Notes under the pieces: model-generated | The model's database searches: none | What the model saw: the letters and a program-made list of their open reading frames with translations, nothing else | Told to the model about the DNA's origin: nothing | DNA from: Nitratireductor thuwali | GTDB taxonomy: Bacteria > Pseudomonadota > Alphaproteobacteria > Rhizobiales > Rhizobiaceae | DNA length: 64,000 nt | Assembly (NCBI RefSeq): GCF_036621415.1 | Contig: NZ_CP030941.1 | Span: 1-64,000, forward strand | Direction: 5' to 3' | Translations under genes and position numbers: made by a program | In this document: one piece after another, positions 31,101 to 40,731 of the stretch | Numbering within the stretch: the stretch's first letter is position 1 | Layout of the letters: each line of letters starts with the position of its first letter

Positions 31101-31443
31101 GGCTCAGCCCCTTTTCATCCAGTTCTTCGAGATATTCCTGCCACCGTGCCTCACGCTCGCGGCACAAGGTGGCCAGATAGGTCCAGCTGAAAAGCCCGGT
31201 ATCATGGCCGTCGTCGAATACGATGCGCACCGCGTAATTGCCCACGGGCTCCATGCGGGCAATGCCGACATCGCGCTTGCCGCCCACCGTCACGCGCTGA
31301 TCCGGCGAATGGCCCTGCACTTCCGCCGAGGGCGACAGCACCCGCAGCAGCTCCGCACCGAGCGCGACGGGCTCCTCCCCGTCGAATGTGACGGTCAGCG
31401 TTCGCCGATCGCGGGAGACCCTGAGTTCGCTGGGAGGCTTCAT
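31090..31443 (-). CDS. DUF971 (GBBH-like N-terminal) domain protein
   Basis: This 117-residue protein has the family core LRVSRDRRTLTVTFDG and MEPVGNYAVRIVFDDGHDTGLFSW. The domain also begins gamma-butyrobetaine dioxygenases and accompanies iron-sulfur proteins, and stand-alone versions have no settled role. The start is ATG 31443, because upstream codons do not resemble the family. It faces moaA across 134 bp. Confidence 0.85.
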   Translation of the reverse strand: MKPPSELRVSRDRRTLTVTFDGEEPVALGAELLRVLSPSAEVQGHSPDQRVTVGGKRDVGIARMEPVGNYAVRIVFDDGHDTGLFSWTYLATLCREREARWQEYLEELDEKGLSRDR

Positions 31444-31577
31444 GAGTATGTCCGCAGGTTGGAGCGATGAATATTGCCGAAGCGTCTGCCGTGATGCTAG
31501 CCTGCCCTTCGCCCTTGAAAAAGCCCCTGATCGGCCTGACATTCGGTCCAGCCGGAAAAACGAGCCAGGAGCGCGGA

Positions 31578-32585
31578 ATGAACACGGTATCCAGCATGAT
31601 CGACCCATTCGGACGCGCCATCGACTACCTGCGCGTCTCGGTCACCGACCGCTGCGACTTCCGCTGCGTCTACTGCATGGCCGAGGACATGACGTTCCTG
31701 CCCAAGCGCGACCTGCTCAGCCTTGAGGAGCTCGACCGGCTGTGCACGGTGTTCATCGAGAAGGGCGTGCGCCGGTTGAGGCTCACCGGCGGCGAGCCGC
31801 TGGTCCGCAAGAACATCATGCATCTCGTCCGCGAATTGTCGCGGCACCTGAAATCGGGCGCGCTCGATGAGCTGACCCTGACGACGAACGGCTCTCAGCT
31901 GGAGCGCTTTGCCGGCGAGCTTGCCGATTGCGGCGTCGAGCGTATCAACGTCTCGATCGATACCCTCGATCCGGACAAGTTCCGCGCCATCACGCGCTGG
32001 GGTCATCTCGACCGGGTGATGCGCGGCATCGATGCGGCCGCCGCCGCAGGCCTGAAGATCAAGCTCAATACGGTGGCGCTCAAGGGCTTCAACGAAGCCG
32101 AGATCCCGGAGATGCTTTCCTGGGCCCATGGCCGCGGCATGGACATGACCGTGATCGAGACCATGCCGCTCGGCGAAATCGACGGCGACCGCACCGATCA
32201 GTACCTGCCCCTTTCCCAATTGCGCGCCGACCTGGAAAAGCGCTTCACGCTGACGGACATACCCTACAAGACGGGCGGGCCGGCGCGCTATGTCGAGGTC
32301 GCCGAGACCGGAGGCCGACTCGGCTTCATCACGCCGATGACCCACAATTTCTGCGAAAGCTGCAACCGCGTCCGCATGACCTGTACCGGCACGCTGTTCA
32401 TGTGCCTCGGCCAGGAGGACGCCGCCGATCTGCGCGGTCCGCTGCGGGCCTCGGAAGGCAACGACCTTCTGTCGGCTGCGATCGACGAGGCGATCTTCCG
32501 CAAACCCAGGGGCCATGATTTCGTCATCGACCGGCGCACGAAGCGTCCGGCCGTCTCCCGCCACATGAGCGTCACCGGCGGCTGA
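31578..32585 (+). CDS. moaA: GTP 3',8-cyclase MoaA
   Basis: This radical SAM enzyme starts molybdenum cofactor synthesis by rearranging GTP. The 335-residue protein has the radical SAM triad CDFRCVYC (Cys26, 30, 33), [13 protein letters not shown], the second-cluster cysteines in [15 protein letters not shown], and the essential C-terminal Gly-Gly. The start is ATG 31578, with AGGAGCG upstream, and ATG 31596 is possible. mobB, another cofactor gene, lies 2.2 kb downstream beyond two transporters in the same direction. Confidence 0.94.
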   Translation: MNTVSSMIDPFGRAIDYLRVSVTDRCDFRCVYCMAEDMTFLPKRDLLSLEELDRLCTVFIEKGVRRLRLTGGEPLVRKNIMHLVRELSRHLKSGALDELTLTTNGSQLERFAGELADCGVERINVSIDTLDPDKFRAITRWGHLDRVMRGIDAAAAAGLKIKLNTVALKGFNEAEIPEMLSWAHGRGMDMTVIETMPLGEIDGDRTDQYLPLSQLRADLEKRFTLTDIPYKTGGPARYVEVAETGGRLGFITPMTHNFCESCNRVRMTCTGTLFMCLGQEDAADLRGPLRASEGNDLLSAAIDEAIFRKPRGHDFVIDRRTKRPAVSRHMSVTGG

Positions 32586-32664
32586 ACCACTGTTTAGCGC
32601 CGCTGGACCGATTGCCAGGCGCGCCCGAAAATAATAAGCCATCCTGATCAATTCTGCCGACGGG

Positions 32665-33591
32665 GTGCGCGTGGCTCTTTCTCCCAATCTGCGTGGTGCG
32701 CTTTTCATGTCGGTCTCGATGGCCGGCTTCACCATCAACGATGCTTTTGCCAAGCTGGCCTCGCAGGGTATGAACATGGGCCAGATCATGCTCGTGCGCG
32801 GCGTCTTTGCCACCATCCTGCTGGCGCTGCTCGTCTGGCGCACCGGCGCATTCTCCAGGCTCGGCGGGCTCCGCCATCCAAGCGTTTTCCTGCGCATGGT
32901 TTGCGAGGTCGCGGCCACTGTGACGTTCCTGACGGCGCTCATGCGGCTTCCCATCGCTAATGTTCACGCTGTCCTCCAGGCCCTGCCGCTCGCCGTCACC
33001 ATGGGTGCGGCGCTTTTCTACGGCGAGCCCGTCGGCTGGCGCAGATGGGCCGCCATCGCGGTCGGTTTCGCCGGCGTCATGATCATCGTTCGCCCCGGGC
33101 TGGAAGGTTTCAGCGGCTGGTCGTTGCTGGCGCTCGCCGCGGTCGGCTTCTGCATGGTGCGCGACCTTGCCACGAGGCAGATCCCCGGCACCACGCCCAC
33201 GGCGCTGGTATCCATCGCCACCTCGATCGCGGTCTCCATATGCGGAGCGGCTCTGATCGGGCCTTTCGGCGGCTGGTCGCCGCTCACCTTCGCGAACGTT
33301 TCCCTGCTTCTGGCTGCCGCCGTTTTCCTGATCTTCGGCTACCAGTTCATCATCATGGCCATGCGCGAGGGGGACGTCTCCTTCATGGCTCCGTTTCGCT
33401 ACACGGGGCTGCTGTGGGCCATTCTGCTGGGCCTTGTAATCTTTGGCGACATTCCTGATCTGATGATGCTTGCAGGAGCGGCGATCGTCGTGGCCTCGGG
33501 GCTTTACGCCCTGTACCGCGAGCAGGTCGTTGCGAGGAAAACGCCCATCGTCCACAGCACCGGGCCGGGCATGGCGCCCGACGGCGTGTAG
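32665..33591 (+). CDS. DMT/EamA-family transporter
   Basis: This 308-residue membrane protein has ten hydrophobic segments and a duplicated EamA pattern (LYGEP-like FYGEPVGWRRWAAIAVGFAG closing repeat one). The substrate is unknown, and relatives export amino acids or metabolites. GTG 32665 is the likely start, with another GTG two codons on. It lies between moaA and an MFS gene in the same direction. Confidence 0.82.
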   Translation: MRVALSPNLRGALFMSVSMAGFTINDAFAKLASQGMNMGQIMLVRGVFATILLALLVWRTGAFSRLGGLRHPSVFLRMVCEVAATVTFLTALMRLPIANVHAVLQALPLAVTMGAALFYGEPVGWRRWAAIAVGFAGVMIIVRPGLEGFSGWSLLALAAVGFCMVRDLATRQIPGTTPTALVSIATSIAVSICGAALIGPFGGWSPLTFANVSLLLAAAVFLIFGYQFIIMAMREGDVSFMAPFRYTGLLWAILLGLVIFGDIPDLMMLAGAAIVVASGLYALYREQVVARKTPIVHSTGPGMAPDGV

Positions 33592-33609
33592 GGCGGAGAA
33601 AGAAACAGC

Positions 33610-34815
33610 ATGTCGGTCCGCAGCTTAGATCGCACGACCCCGCCGCACATTCTGACCCTCGTGATGGCGGCCGCCACCGCGGCCGTCGCCATGAACGTCT
33701 TCCTGCCGTCCCTGCCCGGCATGGCCGAGTACTTCGAGGCGGACTACGGCATCGTCCAGCTCGCGGTCTCGCTTTACCTCGTGGCGACCGCCATTCTCCA
33801 GCTCGGCATCGGCCCGGCCTCCGACCGGTTCGGACGCAGGCCGGTCATGCTGGCAAGCTTTGCGATCTTCATCGCGAGCACCTTTGCCGCGACCTATGCG
33901 CCGACCATCGAGATCTTTCTGGTCTGCCGTGTCCTTCAGGCATTCGCCGCAGCCGGAATGGTGCTGTCGCGGGCCATCGTGCGTGACACGGTCGGGACCG
34001 ACGAGGCCGCGAGCCGCATCGGCTACATAACGATGGGCATGACCGTCGCCCCGATGATCGGCCCGTTGATCGGCGGCTTCCTCGACGAGCTTTATGGCTG
34101 GCAGGCCACGTTCCACCTGATGCTGGCCTTCGGCGTTCTGGCCTTTGCCGTGGTCTGGCTCGACCTCGGCGAGACCAATCACAGCCGCTCTGCATCCATG
34201 TCCAGCCAGTTGAGGAACTATCCCGAACTTTTCCGCTCCCGCCGCTTCTGGGGCTATGCGGCCACCGCCGCCTTCACTTCCGGCGCCTTTTTCGCCTTTC
34301 TGGGCGGAGGGCCCTTCGTGGCAACGGTGCAGTTGAACCTGTCTCCTTCGCAGTACGGCATGTATTTCGTGCTGATCACCTTCGGCTATATGCTCGGCAA
34401 CTTCATTTCCGGACGGTTTTCGCGGGTCGTCGGCATCCATCCCATGATGCTGGCCGGCAACCTTGTGTCAGCCGTGGGGATGGCCCTGTCGATCGGCCTG
34501 TTCGCCGCTGGCCTCTACCACCCGCTTGCCCTTTTCGGCCCGACTTTCTTCGTCGGCATCGGCAATGGCGTCACGCTGCCCAACGCCACCGCCGGCATCG
34601 TCAGCGTACGGCCCCATCTGGCTGGGACCGCTTCGGGGCTTGGCGGCGCGCTGCAGATCGGCGGTGGTGCGGTGCTGTCGGTGGTCGCCGGCGCCCTGCT
34701 CGCCCCCGGATCAGGCCCATACCCGCTGCTTTTCGTCATGTTCTTCTCATCCATTGCGGGCGTGCTGGCCACCCTTTACGTCATTCACGTCGCTCGCAAG
34801 ATGGAGAGCCTATGA
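33610..34815 (+). CDS. Bcr/CflA-family multidrug efflux MFS transporter
   Basis: This 401-residue protein has twelve membrane segments and the drug:H+ antiporter-1 motif A LGIGPASDRFGRRPVML after TM2, with RVLQAFAAAG (motif B) and MIGPLIGGFLDE (motif C). This fits the Bcr/CflA family, which exports drugs and dipeptides or cysteine. It follows the EamA gene by 18 bp and overlaps mobB by 4 bp. Confidence 0.85.
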   Translation: MSVRSLDRTTPPHILTLVMAAATAAVAMNVFLPSLPGMAEYFEADYGIVQLAVSLYLVATAILQLGIGPASDRFGRRPVMLASFAIFIASTFAATYAPTIEIFLVCRVLQAFAAAGMVLSRAIVRDTVGTDEAASRIGYITMGMTVAPMIGPLIGGFLDELYGWQATFHLMLAFGVLAFAVVWLDLGETNHSRSASMSSQLRNYPELFRSRRFWGYAATAAFTSGAFFAFLGGGPFVATVQLNLSPSQYGMYFVLITFGYMLGNFISGRFSRVVGIHPMMLAGNLVSAVGMALSIGLFAAGLYHPLALFGPTFFVGIGNGVTLPNATAGIVSVRPHLAGTASGLGGALQIGGGAVLSVVAGALLAPGSGPYPLLFVMFFSSIAGVLATLYVIHVARKMESL

Positions 34816-35321
34816 ACCGCCATGTCTTCGGCATTGCCGGCTGGAAGAATTCCGGCAAGACCACGCTGACCGAACGGCTCGTCTCCGAATTCGCCGCGCG
34901 GGGCCTGCGGGTGGCGACGGTCAAACATGCCCATCACGGTTTCGACATCGACAAGCCAGGCAGCGACTCCTTCCGCCACCGTGCCGCCGGCGCCACGGAA
35001 ACCGCGGTCGTTTCAGCGCGCCGCTGGGCGCTGATGCACGAATTGGGCGACGAGGACGAGCCTCCGCTTGAGGCGATGCTGGCAAAACTGGCACCGGCCG
35101 ACATCGTGCTGGTGGAAGGCTACAAGAAGGAGCCGCATCCCAAGATCGAATGCCGCGGCCCCGCCACGGGCGCCGTCCCCATCGCCAACCGGGTTTCCTC
35201 GGTCGTCGCCATCGCCTCCCACACCGGAACCGCTGAAGAACCGGTTCCCGCCTTCTCCCGTGACGACATCGCCGGCATCGCCGATTTCATCCAGCAATAT
35301 CTGGGCATGAAGCGTGGCTGA
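34812..35321 (+). CDS. mobB: Molybdopterin-guanine dinucleotide biosynthesis protein MobB
   Basis: This 169-residue GTPase has the P-loop GWKNSGKTTLTE (residues 10-21) and the KHAHHGFDIDKPGSDSFRHR segment typical of MobB, which assists MobA in adding GMP to molybdopterin. The ATG overlaps the preceding MFS stop (ATGA). No mobA is present in the window. Confidence 0.92.
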   Translation: MNRHVFGIAGWKNSGKTTLTERLVSEFAARGLRVATVKHAHHGFDIDKPGSDSFRHRAAGATETAVVSARRWALMHELGDEDEPPLEAMLAKLAPADIVLVEGYKKEPHPKIECRGPATGAVPIANRVSSVVAIASHTGTAEEPVPAFSRDDIAGIADFIQQYLGMKRG

Positions 35322-35441
35322 GGGATCCGGGACCGCAGTTTTACGGTTGCAATTTTGTTTCAAAGAGTGGGAATATCGCTGCTCAAACCCGGCGATTGCA
35401 AGACAAATGCCCGGGGACAAGCAAGACAGAGAGGAACATTC

Positions 35442-36227
35442 ATGAAGGTTTCAAGGCGTATCGCGCTGGGTCTTTCGGCTTTGGCCCTGGCCGCCACGAT
35501 GGGTGCGGCCGGCGCGCAGGAGAAGATGCAGCTCAAGATCGGCACCGAGGGGGCGTATCCCCCCTTCAACAACCTCAACGCAGCCGGCGAGCTGGAAGGC
35601 TTCGACATCGACATCGCCAAGGCGCTGTGCGAGGAAATGAACGCCGAGTGCGAGTTCGTTACCCAGGATTGGGACGGCATCATCCCAGCGCTTCAGGCCG
35701 GCAAGTTCGACGCCATCGTCGCTTCCATGTCGATTACCGAGGAGCGCAAGGAGCAGGTCGATTTCACCGACAAGTACTATAATACGCCGCCGGCGCTTGT
35801 GGTGCCGAAGGATTCGGACATCACGTCGGCCACGCCCGAGCAACTGGAAGGCAAGGTGATCGGCGCCCAGGCCGCCACGACCCACGCCCAGTTCGCCGAG
35901 ACGACCTTTCCCGACGCCGAGATCAAAGCCTATCCGACTGCCGAGGAATACAAGCTGGACATGGCGAACGGCCGTCTGGATGCCGTCATCGACGATGTGA
36001 TCGTGCTCGAGGAATGGTTGGGTACGCCCGACGGCGAGTGCTGCAAGGTTCTGGACACGCTGACGCCGGTCGAGGAAATCTACGGCGAAGGCATCGGCAT
36101 CGCCGTCCGCAAAGGCGAGGACGAACTGCGCGAAAAGCTGAACGCCGCCATCAAGGCCATCCGTGAAGATGGTACCTACAAGGAAATCAACGACAAGTAT
36201 TTCAGCTTCGACGCGTACGGAGAGTAA
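35442..36227 (+). CDS. Polar amino-acid ABC transporter substrate-binding protein
   Basis: This 261-residue periplasmic protein has a signal peptide (IALGLSALALAATMGAAGAQ), then IGTEGAYPPFNNLNAAGELEG and the FDIDIAKALC segment of the lysine/arginine/ornithine/histidine-binding family. Aromatic and acidic pocket residues suggest a basic amino acid, though ligand choice is inference. A strong stem-loop follows, as is usual when the binding protein is made in excess over the permeases downstream. Confidence 0.87.
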   Translation: MKVSRRIALGLSALALAATMGAAGAQEKMQLKIGTEGAYPPFNNLNAAGELEGFDIDIAKALCEEMNAECEFVTQDWDGIIPALQAGKFDAIVASMSITEERKEQVDFTDKYYNTPPALVVPKDSDITSATPEQLEGKVIGAQAATTHAQFAETTFPDAEIKAYPTAEEYKLDMANGRLDAVIDDVIVLEEWLGTPDGECCKVLDTLTPVEEIYGEGIGIAVRKGEDELREKLNAAIKAIREDGTYKEINDKYFSFDAYGE

Positions 36228-36239
36228 GCGCGCCCCCAG

Positions 36240-36270
36240 AGCGCGGCGGGACCGGCCCGCCGCGCTTTCA
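36240..36270 (+). terminator. Stem-loop after the binding-protein gene
   Basis: An 11-bp stem (AGCGCGGCGGG / CCCGCCGCGCT) with the loop ACCGG is followed by TTCACTT, a poor U-tract. It probably reduces readthrough into the permease genes or protects the upstream mRNA. Confidence 0.7.
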
Positions 36271-36295
36271 CTTGCTCCACTGTATCCTGCTGTAT

Positions 36296-36396
36296 CAGTT
36301 CACGGTTTCACGGAAACGCTGAATTGATCTAACTATTTGATTTAAAGCAGTTCCGGACGGAAACCCGCTTTCCACTTGCCCTGGAACTGCTCTAGA
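36296..36396 (-). repeat. Dispersed CTAG-bounded repeat, copy B
   Basis: On the minus strand it reads CTAGAGCAGTTCCAGG, then the core AAGTGGAAAGCGGG, then CGTCCGGAACTGC and a tail resembling copy C (AAATCAAATAGT, TTCAGCG). It lies between the binding-protein and permease genes, and its CTAG end does not meet a reading frame here. Confidence 0.7.
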
Positions 36397-36503
36397 AGCG
36401 TAAAGGGGCGCCCGGGCTTTCGGGCAGCCCAGCGCCGAATGTGAATGCGGCCGGGTGGATCGCGGCGGATCCCCTCCCGTCGAAAAATGCCTTGGGGAGC
36501 CTC

Positions 36504-37217
36504 ATGGACAGGGTCTTGACCCTTCTCAGCTTTGGCCGCGAGGGCTGGGGCGACGACATTGCGGCAGGCGTGCTGGTCACAATATCGCTGGCGCTGGCAA
36601 CGCTTCCCTTCGGCCTTGTCGTCGGTTTCACCGTTGCCCTTGGAAAGCGTTCGCAGGATGCGGCGCTCCGGCTGGCCGCCAACATCTACACGACCATATT
36701 CCGCGGACTGCCGGAACTGCTCACCCTCTTCCTCGTCTATTACGGCGCGCAGATCGGCGTCCAGCAACTCTGGCACCTCCTGGGCGGCACGGGCGGCATC
36801 GAGATCAACGCCTTTGTCGCCGGAATGGTGGCACTGGGCGCGGTGTTCTCTTCCTATGCGAGCGAGGTCTTCCTGTCCGCCTTCCGCGCCATACCGGCGG
36901 GACAATATGAAGGGGCCTATGCCATCGGCCTGTCGCGCTGGCTTACCATGCGTTTCGTCATCCTGCCCCAGCTTATCCGCGTCGCACTGCCGGGCCTCTC
37001 CAATCTCTGGCTCATCCTTTTGAAGGAGACCGCGCTCGTATCGGTAATCGGACTTTCCGATATATTGCGGCAGACAGGCATCGCATCCCGCGTGACCAAG
37101 GAGGCGTTCCTGTTCTTCGGCATTGCCTGTCTGCTCTATCTCGTGCTGGCGATGCTGTCCTCCATCGTCCTTTCGGCGATCGAGCGCAGGGTTTCGGCCG
37201 GCGGGGCGCCGCGATGA
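36504..37217 (+). CDS. Amino-acid ABC transporter permease (HisQ-like)
   Basis: This 237-residue inner-membrane subunit belongs to the His/Glu/Gln/Arg/opine permease family. The start is ATG 36504, with GGGGAG upstream. The ATPase-contact (EAA) region is AIPAGQYEGAYAIGLSRW, ending VSVIGLSDILRQTG. Five hydrophobic segments fit the family. It overlaps the next permease by 4 bp. A repeat copy and a stem-loop separate it from its binding-protein gene. Confidence 0.87.
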   Translation: MDRVLTLLSFGREGWGDDIAAGVLVTISLALATLPFGLVVGFTVALGKRSQDAALRLAANIYTTIFRGLPELLTLFLVYYGAQIGVQQLWHLLGGTGGIEINAFVAGMVALGAVFSSYASEVFLSAFRAIPAGQYEGAYAIGLSRWLTMRFVILPQLIRVALPGLSNLWLILLKETALVSVIGLSDILRQTGIASRVTKEAFLFFGIACLLYLVLAMLSSIVLSAIERRVSAGGAPR

Positions 37218-38047
37218 GCGCCGTGCGCCCAGCCGTCGTAACCGAGGATTCGCCGCCGCCGCCGCCGGCGCGAAGGATGACGCGCGCTCGCGCGCTCGGC
37301 ATCGCGTTGATCTCCCTATGGGCGGTCCTCGGCCTCGGCATCGTGCTTTTCCTGATCTCGTCGTGGAACCCCGAGCTTTTCCAGCGCTACCTGCCGCGAT
37401 ACGCCTCGGGCCTTTGGGTAACGATCAAGCTGGTCACGCTATCGGTTTTAGCGGGGGCCCTGCTTTCGGTGCCGATCGCGCTCGGGCGCAACTCCCGGAA
37501 CCGGCTGATTGCGGCACTCGCTTACGGCTATGTCTATTTCTTTCGCGGCACGCCGCTCCTGGCTCAAACCTTCCTCGTCTATTACGGCCTTGGCTCGTTT
37601 CGCGAGGAATTGCAGGCCGTGGGACTGTGGGGGTTCTTCCGCGACGCATGGAACTGCGCCGTCTTCGCCTTTGCGCTGAACACGGCCGCCTACCAGGCCG
37701 AAATCCTGCGCGGCGCCATCCAGAGCGTCGGACGGGGGCAGTGGGAAGCGGCCTCCGCGCTCGGCCTTTCGCGCCTCCAGACCATACGCATGATCATAGT
37801 CCCCCAGGCACTGCTGGTCGCCCTGCGCCCCTATGGCAACGAGATCGTGCTCATGATCAAGGGCTCGGCGATCGTCGCCATCATCACCGTCTATGACCTG
37901 ATGGGCGAAACGCGCCGCGCCTATGCGCGCACCTTCGATTTCCAGACCTATATCTGGGCTGCGCTCATCTATCTGACCATCGTCGAGATGCTGCGCAGGG
38001 GCATAGACCGGATCGAACGGCGCTTGACACGCCACCTGATCCGCTGA
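37214..38047 (+). CDS. Amino-acid ABC transporter permease (HisM-like)
   Basis: This 277-residue second permease subunit has a Pro-rich cytoplasmic N-terminus (residues 10-20) and the EAA loop SVGRGQWEAASALGLSRL, with IKGSAIVAIITVYDLMGET. It forms a heterodimer with the HisQ-like subunit. No HisP-type ATPase follows, and the next gene is an unrelated dehydrogenase. The ATPase must come from elsewhere in the genome or the transporter is incomplete. Confidence 0.87.
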   Translation: MSAVRPAVVTEDSPPPPPARRMTRARALGIALISLWAVLGLGIVLFLISSWNPELFQRYLPRYASGLWVTIKLVTLSVLAGALLSVPIALGRNSRNRLIAALAYGYVYFFRGTPLLAQTFLVYYGLGSFREELQAVGLWGFFRDAWNCAVFAFALNTAAYQAEILRGAIQSVGRGQWEAASALGLSRLQTIRMIIVPQALLVALRPYGNEIVLMIKGSAIVAIITVYDLMGETRRAYARTFDFQTYIWAALIYLTIVEMLRRGIDRIERRLTRHLIR

Positions 38048-38158
38048 TCTTCATGGCGTGATCCGACGCGAAAGATCACGCAAAAGCATAATGATGGGCT
38101 GGATCGCGATGCTGCGTATCATGATCGGCCCGTGCATGTCGAACGAGGAGGTAGCGCC

Positions 38159-39028
38159 ATGGCGAAGGTAGCATTCATCGGACTGGGGGTCATGGGATAC
38201 CCCATGGCCGCGCATTTGAAGAACCGCGGCGGCCATGAAGTCACGGTCTATAATCGCACGCAGGCCAAGGCCGAAAAGTGGGTGGCCGAACATGGCGGCG
38301 CCTCCGCTCCCACGCCGGCCGAGGCGGCCGACGGCAAGGATTTCGTGTTCTCTTGCGTCGGCAATGACGACGATTTGCGCTCGGTGACGCTCGGCGGCGA
38401 CGGCGCCTTCGGCGCCATCAAGCCCGGTGCGGTGTTCATCGACAATACGACCGCCTCTGCCGATATTGCGCGCGAACTGGCCGATGCCGCGGCGCGGAAG
38501 GATTTCGGCTTCATTGACGCCCCGGTCTCAGGCGGCCAGGCCGGCGCGGAGAATGGCGTCCTGACGGTCATGTGCGGCGGCGACCGGGCCGTTTTCGACA
38601 GGGCAAAGCCGGTGATCGAAGCCTATGCCCGTATGGTCGGCCTCATGGGGCCCGCCGGTGCCGGACAGCTTACCAAGATGATCAACCAGATTTGCATTGC
38701 CGGGCTGGTGCAGGGCCTGGCCGAAGGAATTCATTTCGGCAAGAAAGCGGGCCTCGACATCGAAAACGTAATCGAGGTCATCTCGAAGGGTGCGGCCGGC
38801 TCCTGGCAGATGGAAAACCGCTACAAGACCATGAACAAGGGCGAGTACGATTTCGGTTTTGCCGTCGACTGGATGCGCAAGGATCTCGGCATCTGCCTGA
38901 CCGAAGCCAACAACAACGGCGCCAAGCTGCCGGTCGCCGCGCTCGTAGACCAGTTTTACAAGGAAGTGCAGGAGATGGGCGGCAAACGCTGGGACACGTC
39001 TTCGCTGCTGGCGAGGCTGGAGAGATAG
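38159..39028 (+). CDS. NAD(P)-dependent beta-hydroxyacid dehydrogenase (3-hydroxyisobutyrate dehydrogenase family)
   Basis: This 289-residue enzyme has the cofactor motif GLGVMGYPMAAHL (residues 8-20), the substrate motif DAPVSGGQAGA and the catalytic lysine region GAGQLTKMINQI. Candidate substrates are 3-hydroxyisobutyrate, tartronate semialdehyde or succinic semialdehyde, which sequence alone does not separate. The start ATG 38159 has a near-perfect GAGGAGGT ribosome-binding site. The next gene begins 21 bp downstream. Confidence 0.87.
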   Translation: MAKVAFIGLGVMGYPMAAHLKNRGGHEVTVYNRTQAKAEKWVAEHGGASAPTPAEAADGKDFVFSCVGNDDDLRSVTLGGDGAFGAIKPGAVFIDNTTASADIARELADAAARKDFGFIDAPVSGGQAGAENGVLTVMCGGDRAVFDRAKPVIEAYARMVGLMGPAGAGQLTKMINQICIAGLVQGLAEGIHFGKKAGLDIENVIEVISKGAAGSWQMENRYKTMNKGEYDFGFAVDWMRKDLGICLTEANNNGAKLPVAALVDQFYKEVQEMGGKRWDTSSLLARLER

Positions 39029-39049
39029 CGAGGATCGAGGAAGAAGCCT

Positions 39050-39625
39050 GTGACCGCCCTTCGTTTTGCCCCGGTCACTGCCAGGACGTGGACCGATTTC
39101 GAGGCGCTGTTCGAAACACCCGGTGCGCCGAAATATTGCTGGTGCATGGCATGGCGGCACATGCCGGAGCGGCAGTCTGCCACCAACGCCGACAGAAAAC
39201 GGGCGATGGAGTCGCTTGTCCGCAACGGCACACCGGTGGGGATGCTGGCCTATTCGGAGGATGAGCCGGTCGGCTGGTGCTCCGTCGCCCCGCGCAACAG
39301 CCTGCGCAAGCTCTCGCCGCAACAGGACGAGGCCGAGGAAGGGGTATGGTCCATTGTCTGCTTCTTCGTCCGAAGTGCCCAGCGCCGGAAGAAGATTGCG
39401 TCCGCCCTCCTCGAGGCGGCGGTGGAACACGCTTTCGCCTCGGGCGCAACAACGGTCGAGGCCTACCCGGTGGATCCAGGATCGCCGAGCTACCGGTTCA
39501 TGGGCTTTCGAGACATGTTTGCCGCGCGCGGCTTCCGCGAGACGGGCATGGCGGGGTCGCGCCGCCACGTCATGCGTCTCGACAGATCCGCAGGAGCAAC
39601 CGCCCGAAGCGGAAGTTCGGCTTGA
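39050..39625 (+). CDS. GNAT-family N-acetyltransferase
   Basis: This 191-residue protein has the acetyl-CoA-binding pattern VRSAQRRKKIASALLEAAVEHA (split over the pyrophosphate loop) and the strand WSIVCFFV before it. The N-terminal CWCMAWRHM motif is seen in a subgroup of unknown substrate. It starts with GTG at 39050, closely behind the dehydrogenase gene. Confidence 0.78.
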   Translation: MTALRFAPVTARTWTDFEALFETPGAPKYCWCMAWRHMPERQSATNADRKRAMESLVRNGTPVGMLAYSEDEPVGWCSVAPRNSLRKLSPQQDEAEEGVWSIVCFFVRSAQRRKKIASALLEAAVEHAFASGATTVEAYPVDPGSPSYRFMGFRDMFAARGFRETGMAGSRRHVMRLDRSAGATARSGSSA

Positions 39626-39679
39626 CCTGGCTGCAAACCGGAATTCTACTCGGAAAGCAGGAAACGCGGAGAGCGGCAA

Positions 39680-40282
39680 ATGAACATGCCCATTTGGTTG
39701 TCGGCCGCCATACTGGCCACGCTCCTCCCGGCTTCTGGAGTAGCTGCCGAAAGCCTGCGGGTTGGCTGGAGCGACCTGTTGCCTGCCGGTGGCTCCCCGG
39801 GCTGGAGGAAGATGAGCCCTGCATCTACCGCAACACCCCCTGCCCTCGCCACAGAACTTGGCGGAAAGACGGTCGAGCTCTCCGGCTATCTGCTGCCGGC
39901 CGACCGCGAGGGCGAACTGGTCTATTCGTTCATGCTGGTGCCCCGCCGCGGCGCCTGCAGCCATATGACCCAACCGCCGCCGGCCCAGATCGTGCGCGTG
40001 GTGCCTGAAAGGCCCTATCGGCTCTCGATGAACTACGAGCCGGTGTCGGTGACCGGCAGGCTGACGCCGGGGCTGGAGAAGACGCAACTCTTCATCCTCG
40101 ATGGCCCCGCCGTGGTGGAATCGGGCTACACGATCCGCCTGGCACAGGTCGCGCCCGCCGCGATCTCAGACGCCACGCCATCGCGGGCAGAAGGCCGCTC
40201 GCCCTGGTCTTTCATCGACAATCCGCATCCGGCGGGCACTCAAGCGGCAGACCCGGCGGGCTCCTTGTCCAGCACCAGATAG
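39680..40282 (+). CDS. DUF3299 domain-containing secreted protein
   Basis: This 200-residue protein has a signal peptide (ILATLLPASGVAAES) and a DUF3299 core: GKTVELSGYLLPADREG, FMLVPRRGACSHM, with a conserved Cys-His, and PPPAQIVRV. Family members are small periplasmic proteins, often near lipoprotein-transport or metal genes, of unknown function. It converges with the Lrp gene and overlaps it by 43 bp. Confidence 0.8.
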   Translation: MNMPIWLSAAILATLLPASGVAAESLRVGWSDLLPAGGSPGWRKMSPASTATPPALATELGGKTVELSGYLLPADREGELVYSFMLVPRRGACSHMTQPPPAQIVRVVPERPYRLSMNYEPVSVTGRLTPGLEKTQLFILDGPAVVESGYTIRLAQVAPAAISDATPSRAEGRSPWSFIDNPHPAGTQAADPAGSLSSTR

Positions 40283-40731
40283 TCGAGCGGCAGTTCCGTC
40301 GTGTATTTGATCTGCTCCATCGCAAATGTCGAGGACACGTCCCTTATCTCGATCTTGGAGATCAATCGCTTGTAGAACGCGTCATAGGCGGCGATATCCG
40401 GCACCACCACGCGCAGCAGATAGTCGACATCGCCGCTCATGCGGTAGAACTCCACCACTTCGGGAAACTCCTTGATCACCTCCGCGAAGCGCTTGAGCCA
40501 TTCGTGGCTGTGCGCATTGGTCCGGATCGAGACGAAAACGGTCACCCGCGCATTGACCTTGACCGGATCCAGCACCGCGACGCGGCGGCGGATGACACCC
40601 TCCTCCTCCAGCTTCTGGATGCGCCGCCAGCACGGCGTCGTCGACAGGCCGACCTTTTTGGCGATGTCGGCCACCGCCAGCGTTGCGTTTTCCTGGAGCA
40701 GGCGCAAGATTTTGCGGTCGAGACGGTCCAT
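40240..40731 (-). CDS. Lrp/AsnC-family transcriptional regulator
   Basis: This 163-residue regulator has the Lrp helix-turn-helix (LAVADIAKKVGLSTTPCWRRI, residues 18-38) and a C-terminal RAM ligand domain (VVEFYRMSGDVDYLLRV). Amino acids usually act as effectors. The target genes are unknown, as no amino-acid gene is directly adjacent in a divergent position. Confidence 0.9.
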   Translation of the reverse strand: MDRLDRKILRLLQENATLAVADIAKKVGLSTTPCWRRIQKLEEEGVIRRRVAVLDPVKVNARVTVFVSIRTNAHSHEWLKRFAEVIKEFPEVVEFYRMSGDVDYLLRVVVPDIAAYDAFYKRLISKIEIRDVSSTFAMEQIKYTTELPLDYLVLDKEPAGSAA

